DNA of 64,000 bases, taken from assembly GCF_019974135.1 (NCBI RefSeq), contig NZ_AP025017.1, forward strand, positions 1,240,001-1,304,000. The letters are read 5' to 3'. Shown piece by piece: positions 1 to 7,179 of the stretch. The notes beneath the pieces are model-generated. The model saw nothing but the letters and a program-made list of their open reading frames with translations, was not told where the DNA came from and searched no databases. The stretch's first letter is position 1, and every line of letters begins with the position of its first letter. Both the position numbers and the translations under genes were made by a program. The DNA comes from Actinomyces capricornis. Lineage in GTDB: Bacteria > Actinomycetota > Actinomycetes > Actinomycetales > Actinomycetaceae.

Positions 1-548
1 CCGACGGCGGGGGCTGGCGCGCTCACGGACGTGGCTCAGCGCCCGCCCTGGCCGCGGACCGCGCCAAGACCCGCACCCGCCGCCGGGGCGGCCCGGTCGG
101 AGGCTACCGGTACATCCACCACGCGATAGACGACTACTCGCGTGTGGTCTACTCCGAGATCCTGGCCGACCAGACCCAGGAAAGTGCCGCGGGGTTCTTT
201 CAGCGCGCCAAGGCGTTCTTCGAGGACCTGGGCATCACTGTCGGCGCTGTCATGACAGATAACGGGGCCTGCTACCGCTCACGGGCCTTTAACCAGGTCC
301 TGTCCGCAGCCGGCATCAAGCACCGCTACACCCGTCCCTACCAGCCGCAGACCAACGGCAAGGTCGAGCGCTTCAACCGCACCCTGCAAGACGAGTGGGC
401 CTACGCCCACACCTACACCAGCCAGACCCAGCGCGAGACCGCCTACCAGGCCTGGCTCCACCACTACAATCACCACCGACCCCACACCGCCATCAACGGC
501 CAAACCCCCGCCAGCCGCGTTCACAACCTCACAGGGAAGTACAGCTAG
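1..548 (+). CDS. IS481-family transposase, C-terminal part (cut by window edge)
   Basis: The reading frame is open from base 3 to a TAG at 546-548 and gives the last 181 residues of an integrase-fold transposase. The visible part starts with the DGGGWRAHGRG stretch typical of IS481 enzymes. It then shows the second catalytic aspartate in TDNGACYRS and the catalytic glutamate in NGKVERFNRTL, followed by the HHYNHHRPH tail. The first catalytic aspartate and the N-terminal HTH lie left of the window. The gene is GC-rich like the host chromosome, unlike the AT-rich genes that follow. The bases just after the stop may be the right terminal repeat of the element, but the other end is not visible. 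The element may have helped mobilise the neighbouring cluster; that is inference. Confidence 0.9.
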   Translation, partial: DGGGWRAHGRGSAPALAADRAKTRTRRRGGPVGGYRYIHHAIDDYSRVVYSEILADQTQESAAGFFQRAKAFFEDLGITVGAVMTDNGACYRSRAFNQVLSAAGIKHRYTRPYQPQTNGKVERFNRTLQDEWAYAHTYTSQTQRETAYQAWLHHYNHHRPHTAINGQTPASRVHNLTGKYS

Positions 549-629
549 TGTCTTATCACCAGTTACCGGCGGATTCGCATTGGAGAACAACCTCGAAATT
601 CTCCTCTGGACAATGTGTGGAGCATTAGG

Positions 630-658
630 TTGTCTAGGTTTTATTCTATCACTATTAA
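630..658 (+). promoter_or_regulatory. Candidate promoter of the RiPP-like operon
   Basis: TTGTCT at 630-635 and TATTAA at 653-658 are separated by exactly 17 nt, a good sigma-70-type pair. It lies 36 nt before the first start codon. No other promoter of similar quality was seen in the operon, so the five genes may be one transcript ending at the hairpin at 4064-4100. Confidence 0.6.
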
Positions 659-694
659 CGAGGCACAGTAGTATTTTGAAGGAAGTGCAGCATC

Positions 695-1837
695 ATGAAC
701 ATTAGCCGATATAGTATATTTACAGCTTCACCGCCACAAGAACCGTGGCATATCTATGTGCACATACCATTCTGTCCTCGAAAATGCCGGTTCTGTATGT
801 ATTACACCATACGCTCCTATTCGGAGAGGACCAAAGAAGCGCTGTCAGAAGCGATAGTCAGCGATGTGAGAAACTATCGTGCTCTGAGCGGAACTGTTTC
901 ACACGCTGTGTCCAGCATATACTTTGGCGGTGGAACGCCCTCAGAACTTAACGCAAAAAGAATATCTCAGTTAGTGCAAGAACTTCGATATTCCTTCCCA
1001 ATCGCAGATGATGTCGAGATCACTCTTGAAACGTTTCCAGACCTGGATACTGCGAGCGTACTTCGAACTTATGCCGACGCGGGAATTACGCGAATCAGTA
1101 TCGGAGTACAAAGCCTCGATATTGCCGTTCTCGAGGCCAGTCGACGACCAACGACTGGTTTAAGTAGGATTTCGGAATTAGTCGATGCTTGTCACTCTAC
1201 GGGACTGTGCGTGAATATTGATTTAATGTACGGTCTACCGATACAGGATAAAGCTAGTTGCTTGACCACACTGAATACTATCATCGATGCGCGGCCTGAC
1301 CACATTACACATTATCGTTGCGTAAACGGCCCATATTCAGCGGCCTTCCGATTACGCGAAATAGAAGTGTTTGACCGTATGACATCAGAGGAACTGATGA
1401 AGGTTGATGATGAGGCGCGCGATTTACTAATCAATAGAGGATTCCATGAATACGCGGCGGATCATTACGCAATTAGCACTAAATCGATCACTATCCACGA
1501 ATGCGGTGAATGGATGGGAGAATCAGTTTTAGGATTGGGGCCTGCTGCTATGTCATTTATGGGGAACACGCTTTTTAAGAATGCGCCAAATCTTGGTAGC
1601 TATCGCAAGAGTATGGATACTGGACGGGTTATAAAGCCAATCACGCTAAATCAGTCTGATACTGCGAGGCGGACCGCCATTCTTTGTTTAACTAAGTTAC
1701 TGAAGATAGACTTGAGTATACTACAAGATAGATATGGTGAGGACGCTAAGGGAGTTTGTGAGGAGATTCTGCGATTGCATGATTTGGGACATGTTAAAAA
1801 AAACCGCCCCAAATGTATATACTCCGCATCGAAATGA
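695..1837 (+). CDS. HemN/HemW-like radical SAM enzyme of a RiPP-like operon, probable C-terminal frameshift
   Basis: A 380-residue radical SAM protein. The cluster motif is HIPFCPRKCRFC, with Cys27, Cys31 and Cys34 (CxxxCxxC). HemN-family signatures follow: YFGGGTPS, the IDLMYGLPIQ strand, and GLGPAAMSFMGN with the N-x-x-x-Y motif of the HemN C-terminal half. This family includes coproporphyrinogen dehydrogenases, HemW, and class C radical SAM methylases or cyclopropanases used in natural-product pathways. Beside a SPASM maturase and a tiny peptide gene, the last role fits best. The start has AAGGAAG 9 nt upstream. The frame stops at 1837 just after a run of eight A (1796-1803). One A fewer would give an HemN_C-like tail to 1916, overlapping the next ATG as ATGA. 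Codon use is AT-rich, unlike the host genes. Confidence 0.85.
   Translation: MNISRYSIFTASPPQEPWHIYVHIPFCPRKCRFCMYYTIRSYSERTKEALSEAIVSDVRNYRALSGTVSHAVSSIYFGGGTPSELNAKRISQLVQELRYSFPIADDVEITLETFPDLDTASVLRTYADAGITRISIGVQSLDIAVLEASRRPTTGLSRISELVDACHSTGLCVNIDLMYGLPIQDKASCLTTLNTIIDARPDHITHYRCVNGPYSAAFRLREIEVFDRMTSEELMKVDDEARDLLINRGFHEYAADHYAISTKSITIHECGEWMGESVLGLGPAAMSFMGNTLFKNAPNLGSYRKSMDTGRVIKPITLNQSDTARRTAILCLTKLLKIDLSILQDRYGEDAKGVCEEILRLHDLGHVKKNRPKCIYSASK
1796..1803 (+). other. A8 homopolymer at an apparent frameshift
   Basis: Eight consecutive A bases. In the annotated frame, translation stops 34 nt later. In the +1 frame the protein continues with VYTPHRNDIALIIFELASF, which looks like the end of a HemN C-terminal domain, and stops at 1914-1916. 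That stop overlaps the following ATG (1913-1915) as ATGA. The possible causes are a sequencing indel, phase variation, transcriptional slippage or a real mutation. Confidence 0.65.
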
Positions 1838-1912
1838 TATCGCGTTGATCATTTTCGAGTTGGCTTCGTTCGAAAATTCTGAGATGACGCGGCGAGTTCT
1901 TACGGGGGCATC

Positions 1913-2587
1913 ATGAAGAGAGAAGTATCGCGTGCAAGATTTAGTCAAGAAGATATCAGACGCTGTGAGAAAGGAGGGTCCTCCAGACTAATAATTGATC
2001 GACACGTAATGCCTATGTCGATCTCGGGTGAAGGTTTAGATTTGCTGATGGAATATCGCGCATTTCCTATCTCGGAGGTTGCTGCAAGCCGCTATGAAGA
2101 ACTCTTGGCGGATTACAAACCGCGTACTATTATCGATGTCGGCTCGGGACTTGGGACCAGTGTATTAAGTGCTTGTATAGTAGCAGTATCAGGAATCGCG
2201 CCAATCGAACACGTGTATTCTATCGAGATTTCGGAAATGAAGCGTAATTGGATGCGGCAGTATCTCGGGTATTGCGAAATGTCCGAATTTGTCACATCTA
2301 TTTGTCAAGACAAATTCGCAGATGTATTTACGAATGTCAGCAGGGGGCCTTTGCTTATTTTCATGGATTGTTGGCCTGAGCCGGCTTTCGAGTACGCGAA
2401 TATTATTACGCACACATATTCTACTGTGGATACGACCGTCGTGATCGATTGTTCGACTGTTCAAGACCAATCTACTGAGGAACTGCTGCTGCGACTGCTG
2501 GGGGGACAGCGCCAGCTGGGAAGTTCAGCGCTAGGGGATTTGCTCGTAACGACGCTGCCGAAGATACGTTGTATTGAATCTTCGTAG
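1913..2587 (+). CDS. Class I SAM-methyltransferase-like protein of the RiPP-like operon
   Basis: A 224-residue protein with a Rossmann-type glycine motif IIDVGSGLGTS, followed by a strand ending in the acidic VYSIEIS. That is the usual layout of a class I S-adenosylmethionine binding site. A later LLIFMDCWPEP segment sits where O-methyltransferases have their post-strand-4 acidic residue. The first 60 residues are basic and not recognised. The gene is AT-rich and lies between two radical SAM genes, 27 nt before the second. If the upstream A8 run is read as seven A, the two genes overlap as ATGA and would be translationally coupled. The substrate is unknown; the peptide encoded at the end of the operon is the natural candidate. 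It could instead be a non-methylating SAM-fold enzyme. Confidence 0.7.
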   Translation: MKREVSRARFSQEDIRRCEKGGSSRLIIDRHVMPMSISGEGLDLLMEYRAFPISEVAASRYEELLADYKPRTIIDVGSGLGTSVLSACIVAVSGIAPIEHVYSIEISEMKRNWMRQYLGYCEMSEFVTSICQDKFADVFTNVSRGPLLIFMDCWPEPAFEYANIITHTYSTVDTTVVIDCSTVQDQSTEELLLRLLGGQRQLGSSALGDLLVTTLPKIRCIESS

Positions 2588-2614
2588 AATGATGAACTAG
2601 GAAAGGAGAACGCT

Positions 2615-3640
2615 ATGCAGAACATTATCAAACCTCTATATGTCGTCTGGGAAACAACGACTCTTTGCAATTTGGGTTGTGTGCATTGCTACTCGAACTC
2701 GGATTCCCGGCACCCGCGCGAACTCACGACACAAGAAGCGAAGGACCTCATTGACCAGCTGCAAGACCTAGGCACTATCATCCTGGCTATGAGCGGAGGT
2801 GAGCCCCTTTTTCGGCGAGACTGGGAAGAAGTGTCAGAATACGCTGCCTCCGCAGGTTTGCTAGTAGGAATAGGGACCAGCGGGTGGGCGATTAATGCGG
2901 TGATGGCGAGAAGGATCAGAGATGCCGGGATCACCAGGTGCACAGTTAGCATCGACGGCGTAACCGCACCTGTTCATGAACGCATGCGACCGAGACCAGG
3001 CTCATTCGATCGGGCCGTTACAGCAGTAAAGCACCTCAAGGACGCAGGTATTCGGACTATTGTCGGCTTTACGCCGACGCTTCTGAACATCGAAGATGCG
3101 TTCCGCATGATAGATTTCGCTGCAGATCTTGGTGCTGATGCAGTTAACCTCTCAGAGTTCGTGCCTACAGGACGAGGAACTCGGACTCTTAGTCCTTCGA
3201 GAGATCAACTCAGAGACATAATTAGGTACTGGGCTACCGAGAAGAATCGACGAAGCGATATCGAGGTATTCTGGCATGACTGCCGAGTCGGTGAGTTTCT
3301 TGCACCTGAGGAGAAAGGAAAATACATCGGATGTGGCGCAGCGAGTGTATTATGTAGGATCACCGTCGATGGCAAAGTGGCACCCTGTGTTACATTGCCT
3401 ATAGAGGCTGGTGATCTGAGGGAGCAGAGCTTGAAAGATATCTGGGATAATGCGCCCATTATGCGCAAACTTCGCAATCGCAGCAATATTCGCGGGAATT
3501 GCGCTGGATGTGAGTTAATCGATTCTTATGGCGGATGTAGGGCGATGGCACTAGCGTGGACCGGAGATCCGTTTCAAGGAGATCCGATGTGCTGGATCCG
3601 CCCGCCAGAGGGCCGAACACTTTTAGAGTTGATTCACTAG
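2615..3640 (+). CDS. Radical SAM/SPASM peptide maturase (PqqE/MftC-like)
   Basis: A 341-residue protein with AAAGGAG 6 nt before the ATG. The radical SAM cluster motif is CNLGCVHC (Cys18, Cys22, Cys25), followed by the SAM-binding MSGGEPLF at 59-66. The C-terminal SPASM region has Cys240, 247 and 258, then Cys296, 299, 308 and 326, enough to hold auxiliary iron-sulfur clusters. This is the architecture of PqqE, MftC and other enzymes that form C-C or C-X bonds on ribosomal peptides. The next genes are a PqqD-like recognition protein and a 28-residue peptide, so this is most likely the core maturase. The exact chemistry cannot be read from the sequence. The match to the family is strong; the identity of the product is unknown. 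Confidence 0.9.
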   Translation: MQNIIKPLYVVWETTTLCNLGCVHCYSNSDSRHPRELTTQEAKDLIDQLQDLGTIILAMSGGEPLFRRDWEEVSEYAASAGLLVGIGTSGWAINAVMARRIRDAGITRCTVSIDGVTAPVHERMRPRPGSFDRAVTAVKHLKDAGIRTIVGFTPTLLNIEDAFRMIDFAADLGADAVNLSEFVPTGRGTRTLSPSRDQLRDIIRYWATEKNRRSDIEVFWHDCRVGEFLAPEEKGKYIGCGAASVLCRITVDGKVAPCVTLPIEAGDLREQSLKDIWDNAPIMRKLRNRSNIRGNCAGCELIDSYGGCRAMALAWTGDPFQGDPMCWIRPPEGRTLLELIH

Positions 3641-3659
3641 GTTGTGGAGAGGAAGAATC

Positions 3660-3965
3660 ATGGAACTCGATGATTGCTACATAGCTGACAGTATCTCGGT
3701 TCGTGATCAAGAAGGTCAAAAGTTGGTTTATCAACGCAATAGCGACCACATGTACCTTATTCCCGAATTCGGAGTTAAGATTATCTATGCTTTCGCTGGA
3801 GGTAACAGTGTAAGGGCGGCGTTGGCTGAATGTGACATCCAATGGGATGGACTCTCCGTTGCGTTACAGGATAGGATTTGTGCCTTTATCGATGGCCTTC
3901 GCGATCGCCGACTACTCCTTGAGCTGTCTGTGACGGACTCGAGGGAAGAGAAGGGAGGTGATTAA
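3660..3965 (+). CDS. PqqD-like RiPP recognition element protein
   Basis: A 101-residue protein starting at the ATG preceded by GAGAGGAAG; a TTG 18 nt upstream is in frame but has no better site. The pattern fits the PqqD/RRE winged-helix fold: short beta strands at the start (SISVRDQEGQKLVYQ, then HMYLIPEFG), the VKIIYAFAGGNSVRAALAEC helix region, and a C-terminal helix FIDGLRDRRLLLEL. PqqD and MftB proteins bind the leader of the precursor peptide and present it to the radical SAM/SPASM enzyme. Its place between the maturase and the small peptide gene supports that role. The stop codon lies inside the ribosome binding site of the peptide gene, so translation of the two may be linked. Confidence 0.75.
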   Translation: MELDDCYIADSISVRDQEGQKLVYQRNSDHMYLIPEFGVKIIYAFAGGNSVRAALAECDIQWDGLSVALQDRICAFIDGLRDRRLLLELSVTDSREEKGGD

Positions 3966-3967
3966 TC

Positions 3968-4054
3968 ATGAGTTTCGAACTTGTTGAACAGATCGAAGAG
4001 TTGGATATCGTCGACTTGGGTGATCTGGCACTGGTTGCGTGGCAGATCATCTGA
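3968..4054 (+). CDS. Putative 28-residue RiPP precursor peptide
   Basis: A small gene with an exceptional ribosome binding site, GGGAGGTGATTA at 3953-3964, directly before ATG 3968. It encodes 28 residues beginning MSFELVEQ and ending LALVAWQII, with a single Trp (W25) and no Cys, Tyr, Ser or Thr near the end. The middle alternates acidic and hydrophobic residues and contains DLGD. Such a leader could pair as an edge strand with a PqqD-type recognition protein. ELVE followed by acidic residues also recalls the leader of the mycofactocin precursor MftA, though the C-terminus is different. It is the last gene before a strong terminator. The modified part is probably in the last few residues (WQII), by inference. 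No homologue is known to me. Confidence 0.75.
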   Translation: MSFELVEQIEELDIVDLGDLALVAWQII

Positions 4055-4063
4055 CTTGCGACG

Positions 4064-4100
4064 CCATCCCGGAGAGAGGCTCGGCTTCCCTCCGGGATGG
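4064..4100 (+). terminator. Rho-independent terminator of the RiPP-like operon
   Basis: A perfect 11-bp stem (4064-4074 with 4090-4100) is extended after one A-C mismatch by a further 5 bp (4076-4080 with 4084-4088) and closed by a TCG loop. The T-rich stretch atcgttcttggttt follows. It starts 10 nt after the stop of the 28-residue peptide. Confidence 0.8.
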
Positions 4101-4149
4101 ATCGTTCTTGGTTTGGCCTCACTCCTGACGCTTTAGACTGGTTTCGGGA

Positions 4150-4548
4150 TCGGGTGGGAATTTTCATTGGAATGGCGTGAGGCTTTTGGTGGTGGACCGC
4201 GTCATCCAGCCACCTCTGGAGCTCAGCCTGGTGCACCTCGTTCGCCGCCGCATCGGCCACGATCCAGATGACCTGCCCACGCTCCGACCGCTGCCACGAC
4301 CGCTCCCCCTGCTTGGCGGCGCGCACGAGATTGACCAGTGAGGTCTTCCATGCCCTTCCCTTGCCCCGACGCCCGAGGAACCTCGGCACGAAGATCTCCG
4401 GGTACCGGTGCTCCAGGAGCGCCCGGAGATAGCGCTCCTCCGTCAGTCCCTCGACGCAGAAGTGCACCACCTCCTTGGGCGACCGGCTTCCGGGAGCACT
4501 GCCTCCCCGACGGCCTAACGGCCTCGTCTTGCGCCTGCCCATCTCCAC
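4150..4548 (-). pseudogene. rloB-like gene, 3' half lost at the island junction
   Basis: The frame starts at GTG 4548 or ATG 4542, three bases after the rloA-like stop. About 130 residues look like the N-terminal half of an RloB/AbiLii-type protein: VVHFCVEGLTEERYLRALL, then GQVIWIVADAAANEVHQAELQRWLDD, corresponding to the family's E-G-x-T-E segment and central acidic strand. The SNPCFELWLL-like part that should follow is missing. From about 4150 the frame runs into the AT-rich cluster and only reads the antisense of its terminator, peptide and RRE gene. The open frame to 3886 is therefore accidental. The effector is very likely inactive. The exact breakpoint is uncertain by tens of bases. 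Confidence 0.7.
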
Positions 4549-4550
4549 CC

Positions 4551-5867
4551 TCAGATCCTCGGCACCCCGCCGATCCGCCCCGACATGTAGAAGGACAGCA
4601 GATCAGCGTCCTTGCGCACCCCGATACCGGCGAAGTCGGAGACCCGGGTCAGCCTGGAGTCCCCATCCACCTTGTCCGCCACCCAGATCTCGTCACGTCG
4701 CAGCAGATCGGAGCGCATGAGCTGGATCTCATGGGTGGTGAAGATGAGCTGGCGCCGATCGTGCGCATCGAGCCCATCGAGGAAGGAGCGGATGAACTCC
4801 TGCGTCAGCCTCGGGTGCATGGAGTTCTCCAACTCGTCGATGACAAAGACACCACGGGCGTCCTCCTTGCGCAATTGGAAGAGAACCGGCAGGAGGTTCA
4901 TGAAACGCTGGGTGCCGTCGGACTCCTCGCGCAGGTGCAGCCGGAAAGAGGCGCGCTCCTCCTCGCCGGGACCGGTCTCCACCTCATGGAGGGTCACCAG
5001 TCGCCTGGCCATCGGCTCGCCCTCCTCGGACAGGGACAGGAGCGCCCAGTCCCTATCCCCCGTGCCGATGACGACAGTGCCCCCCTCGTCCTGCAGCATC
5101 TCGATGAGGGCATCGATCTGCTCCGCCTTGAGCGAGAGCGCATTGACCCTCATGTCCTCGAGATCCAGTCTCGAGATTCCCGTATCCGCTCGCGTCAGCC
5201 CCTCATTCATCGCCTGGGCGAACATCTCATCAGCATCGAGGCGCGCCGGAAGATGGACGTACTCCGATCCCGGACGAATGATCGTCAGGCACTGCTCGAA
5301 CCACCGTCGGGCGACTGCAACCGGAGTATCGCCGTCGACCCCGAGGACCCCCAGGAAGGTCTCGTTGGGCGCCACGACCGTCCGATAGGCCTGCGCCCGG
5401 CGGTTCTCCACGAGGTCGCCGTAGAGCTCGATCTCGTCCCCCTCCCGCTCAAAGACGACCTCTTCGCTCTGGGACTTCACCAAGACGAGGGACTCGCGGT
5501 GAATCCGCCTCCGATCAGCAACAACCTCGTAGAGGAAGACGTGCTCCTGAATCGAGCCGTCCGGCGCGACGAACTCGATGGTGAAGACGGTGGGCTCCTG
5601 CCTGCCCTTGATCAGGTGCGGCGTCATGCGCAGGGCTCCCCCCACCGGACGGGCATCAAGCACCAGGTTCCGCAGTGCCTCCAAACCATCGACAAGCGTG
5701 GACTTGCCAGAGGCGTTCGCCCCGTAGACCGCCGCCACAGGCAGGATGCGGGAGCGCCGCATCGCAGCCAGCCGCTCCCCATGACGCCGCTCACGCGTCG
5801 CGACCATGCTGAACTCGACCGGCTCATAGTAGGACTTCCAGTTCTCCAGGCGCAGGAACCGCAGCAT
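4551..5867 (-). CDS. AAA family ATPase, RloA/AbiLi-like
   Basis: A 438-residue ATPase starting at MLRFLRLENW, with GGAAGGAG 5 nt upstream of the ATG. An in-frame upstream ATG lacks such a site. The Walker A motif is GANASGKST at about residues 49-57, preceded by the SMVATRERR segment of OLD/RloA-type ATPases. The Walker B is GVFVIDELENSMHP, followed by the ABC-like IFTTHEIQLM. This group pairs with RloB-type proteins in phage-defence or restriction-linked modules such as RloAB and AbiL. Here the partner gene follows at once but is truncated, so the sensor/ATPase may be an orphan. A candidate promoter and palindromes lie upstream at 5916-5974. Confidence 0.85.
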   Translation of the reverse strand: MLRFLRLENWKSYYEPVEFSMVATRERRHGERLAAMRRSRILPVAAVYGANASGKSTLVDGLEALRNLVLDARPVGGALRMTPHLIKGRQEPTVFTIEFVAPDGSIQEHVFLYEVVADRRRIHRESLVLVKSQSEEVVFEREGDEIELYGDLVENRRAQAYRTVVAPNETFLGVLGVDGDTPVAVARRWFEQCLTIIRPGSEYVHLPARLDADEMFAQAMNEGLTRADTGISRLDLEDMRVNALSLKAEQIDALIEMLQDEGGTVVIGTGDRDWALLSLSEEGEPMARRLVTLHEVETGPGEEERASFRLHLREESDGTQRFMNLLPVLFQLRKEDARGVFVIDELENSMHPRLTQEFIRSFLDGLDAHDRRQLIFTTHEIQLMRSDLLRRDEIWVADKVDGDSRLTRVSDFAGIGVRKDADLLSFYMSGRIGGVPRI

Positions 5868-5915
5868 CGGCGCTCCTTCCATCCAACAGGCGACCATGCG
5901 CTAGATGCAGATTCT

Positions 5916-5974
5916 CTACATCAAATGTAGATCGCCATATCCGAATGAGCAAGATTCATACTCATATGAGTATG
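5916..5974 (-). promoter_or_regulatory. Candidate promoter and palindromic operator of the rloA-like gene
   Basis: On the minus strand, TTGCTC (5947-5952) and TACATT (5924-5929) are 17 nt apart and face the ATPase gene. The -10 box overlaps an inverted repeat CTACAT-CAA-ATGTAG (5916-5930). Just upstream of the -35 is an 18-bp perfect palindrome, CATACTCATATGAGTATG (5957-5974). The layout suggests repression by a dimeric regulator. No regulator gene is adjacent. Confidence 0.5.
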
Positions 5975-6005
5975 ACCTCACCTCCCCGCCCCGGCGAGCA
6001 GAGTC

Positions 6006-6038
6006 GCGCCCGCCGTCGGGGTGCTCGACGGCGGGCGC
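6006..6038 (-). terminator. Hairpin terminator after the DUF5926 gene
   Basis: A perfect 13-bp GC-rich stem (6006-6018 with 6026-6038) with a 7-nt loop lies 33 nt beyond the stop of the DUF5926 gene. There is no U-tract. Confidence 0.55.
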
Positions 6039-6070
6039 GGCTCCAGTGGTCAGGGCTCGGGAGCAGTCCC

Positions 6071-6946
6071 TCAGAGGTTGACCTGGCGGGAGATGATGCC
6101 GGCCTTGGCGCGGCGTGCGGCAGCATCCAGCGGCCCGCTCTCCGCGAGCGCGGCGTCCAGGCGCTGGCCCATGGCCGTCAGCGGCCCGGTCAGCTCCTCG
6201 GCCTCGGTTCCGGGCACCAGCTCCCACACGGGGATCGCCAGCCCGCAGGCGCGGAAGGCCCCGATGAAGCGGGCGCCCTCCTCCAGGTCCGACTCCCGAG
6301 CGGCATGCACACGCGCGAAGGCGTTGAAGAACTCGTCCTCATCCTCCCCGCGCACCCAGCGCACGAACTCCTTGCCGTTGATGCGGCACCAGTAGGCGTG
6401 GTCCACCCCGGGCACCGGGCGCGTGGGCGGCAGCTCCTCCTTGGAGCTCTCGATGGCGCGGGCGGTCTCCTCATCGGCAGCGGACTCGGCGTCGACCCAG
6501 AAGTCGAGGACCTCGCGCACGTCCACCACGGGCTCCACGCTCAGGTCCAGGACGTCCTGGAGGCGCGGCCCCGGCTCGGGCAGGCCCTGGCGCGCCAGCC
6601 CCCGCCCGGCCTCCAGCTCCAGGGCGTCGATGAGCGCTGCCGCCACATCGCGGGAGGCGTCCCCGGAGTGCACGGTGGTCTGCATCGCGACGAGCACCTC
6701 GCCGTCGGCCCGCCGCATCGCCTGGGCGAGCTCGGGCAGGAGGGTGACGAGCTGGACCTCGCCCCCGCCGTACTCCTGGGTCAGGCGCACGGTGGCGGTG
6801 GCGGCGGGGATGATCTGCATCATCGCCACCAGGCCCTCCTCGGCCGGGATCCCTGCGAAGGGGCGGGCGACGAACTCGATCTTCTTGGGCTTGGCGGCCT
6901 TGGGCTCAGCGGCCCGACGGCGCCCCTGGCGCTTCTTCTTCGACAT
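6071..6946 (-). CDS. DUF5926 family protein
   Basis: A 291-residue protein beginning MSKKKRQGRRRA, a short basic tail, followed by KIEFVARPFAGIPAEEGLVAMMQIIPAATA. It matches the actinobacterial DUF5926 family, known mainly as conserved cytoplasmic proteins of unknown function. No membrane segments, signal peptide or catalytic motif were recognised. The start was chosen at the ATG opening the conserved basic N-terminus; the frame stays open further upstream only by high GC. One copy of the TGCACATCTTC repeat lies 68 bp upstream of the start. The gene is transcribed alone and ends at the hairpin at 6006-6038. Confidence 0.8.
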   Translation of the reverse strand: MSKKKRQGRRRAAEPKAAKPKKIEFVARPFAGIPAEEGLVAMMQIIPAATATVRLTQEYGGGEVQLVTLLPELAQAMRRADGEVLVAMQTTVHSGDASRDVAAALIDALELEAGRGLARQGLPEPGPRLQDVLDLSVEPVVDVREVLDFWVDAESAADEETARAIESSKEELPPTRPVPGVDHAYWCRINGKEFVRWVRGEDEDEFFNAFARVHAARESDLEEGARFIGAFRACGLAIPVWELVPGTEAEELTGPLTAMGQRLDAALAESGPLDAAARRAKAGIISRQVNL

Positions 6947-7014
6947 GCCGGCCAGCCTACCCGTCTGCGTGCGGCGCCCAGGATCCGACGCCGCACCCGC
7001 GACCGCAGCCGTCG

Positions 7015-7106
7015 TTGCACATCTTCGGACCCTCCTGGCCTCAGCACCCTGCGAGATCCCGCGGAAAAGCAGGGACCAGCGGGCGGAGCAGGATCTGAAG
7101 ATGTGC
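7015..7106. repeat. Intergenic inverted-repeat element, copy A
   Basis: The ends are TTGCACATCTTC (7015-7026) and GAAGATGTGC (7097-7106). The centre contains GATCCCGCGG, like the GATTCCGCGG of the other copies. It lies 68 bp upstream of the DUF5926 start codon. Confidence 0.7.
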
Positions 7107-7130
7107 GACGGGCCCAGCAGGGACCGCAGG

Positions 7131-7179
7131 GCTGCTGTCAAGGGCTTGACAGTAGGTTGACAGCCCGCTTGACAGCAGC
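7131..7179. promoter_or_regulatory. Cluster of TTGACAG / CTGTCAA sites
   Basis: GCTGCTGTCAAG (7131-7142) is mirrored by CTTGACAGCAGC (7168-7179). Two more TTGACAG copies lie between them (7146-7152 and 7157-7163). The gene-less stretch 6947-7335 holds this cluster, repeat copy A and a small TACTTTTACAGTA palindrome near 7246. The cluster could be an operator for the DUF5926 gene, whose start is about 185 bp away, but no regulator is adjacent. Confidence 0.35.

Noticed and set aside
1883..1915. Ten-codon ORF before the methyltransferase as a possible leader peptide
   Set aside because: It lies in the same frame as the putative HemN tail after the A8 run and is better explained as the end of that protein.
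3886..4150. C-terminal half of the rloB-like open frame
   Set aside because: It is antisense to the RRE gene, the small peptide and the terminator and has no similarity to RloB; the frame is open by chance.
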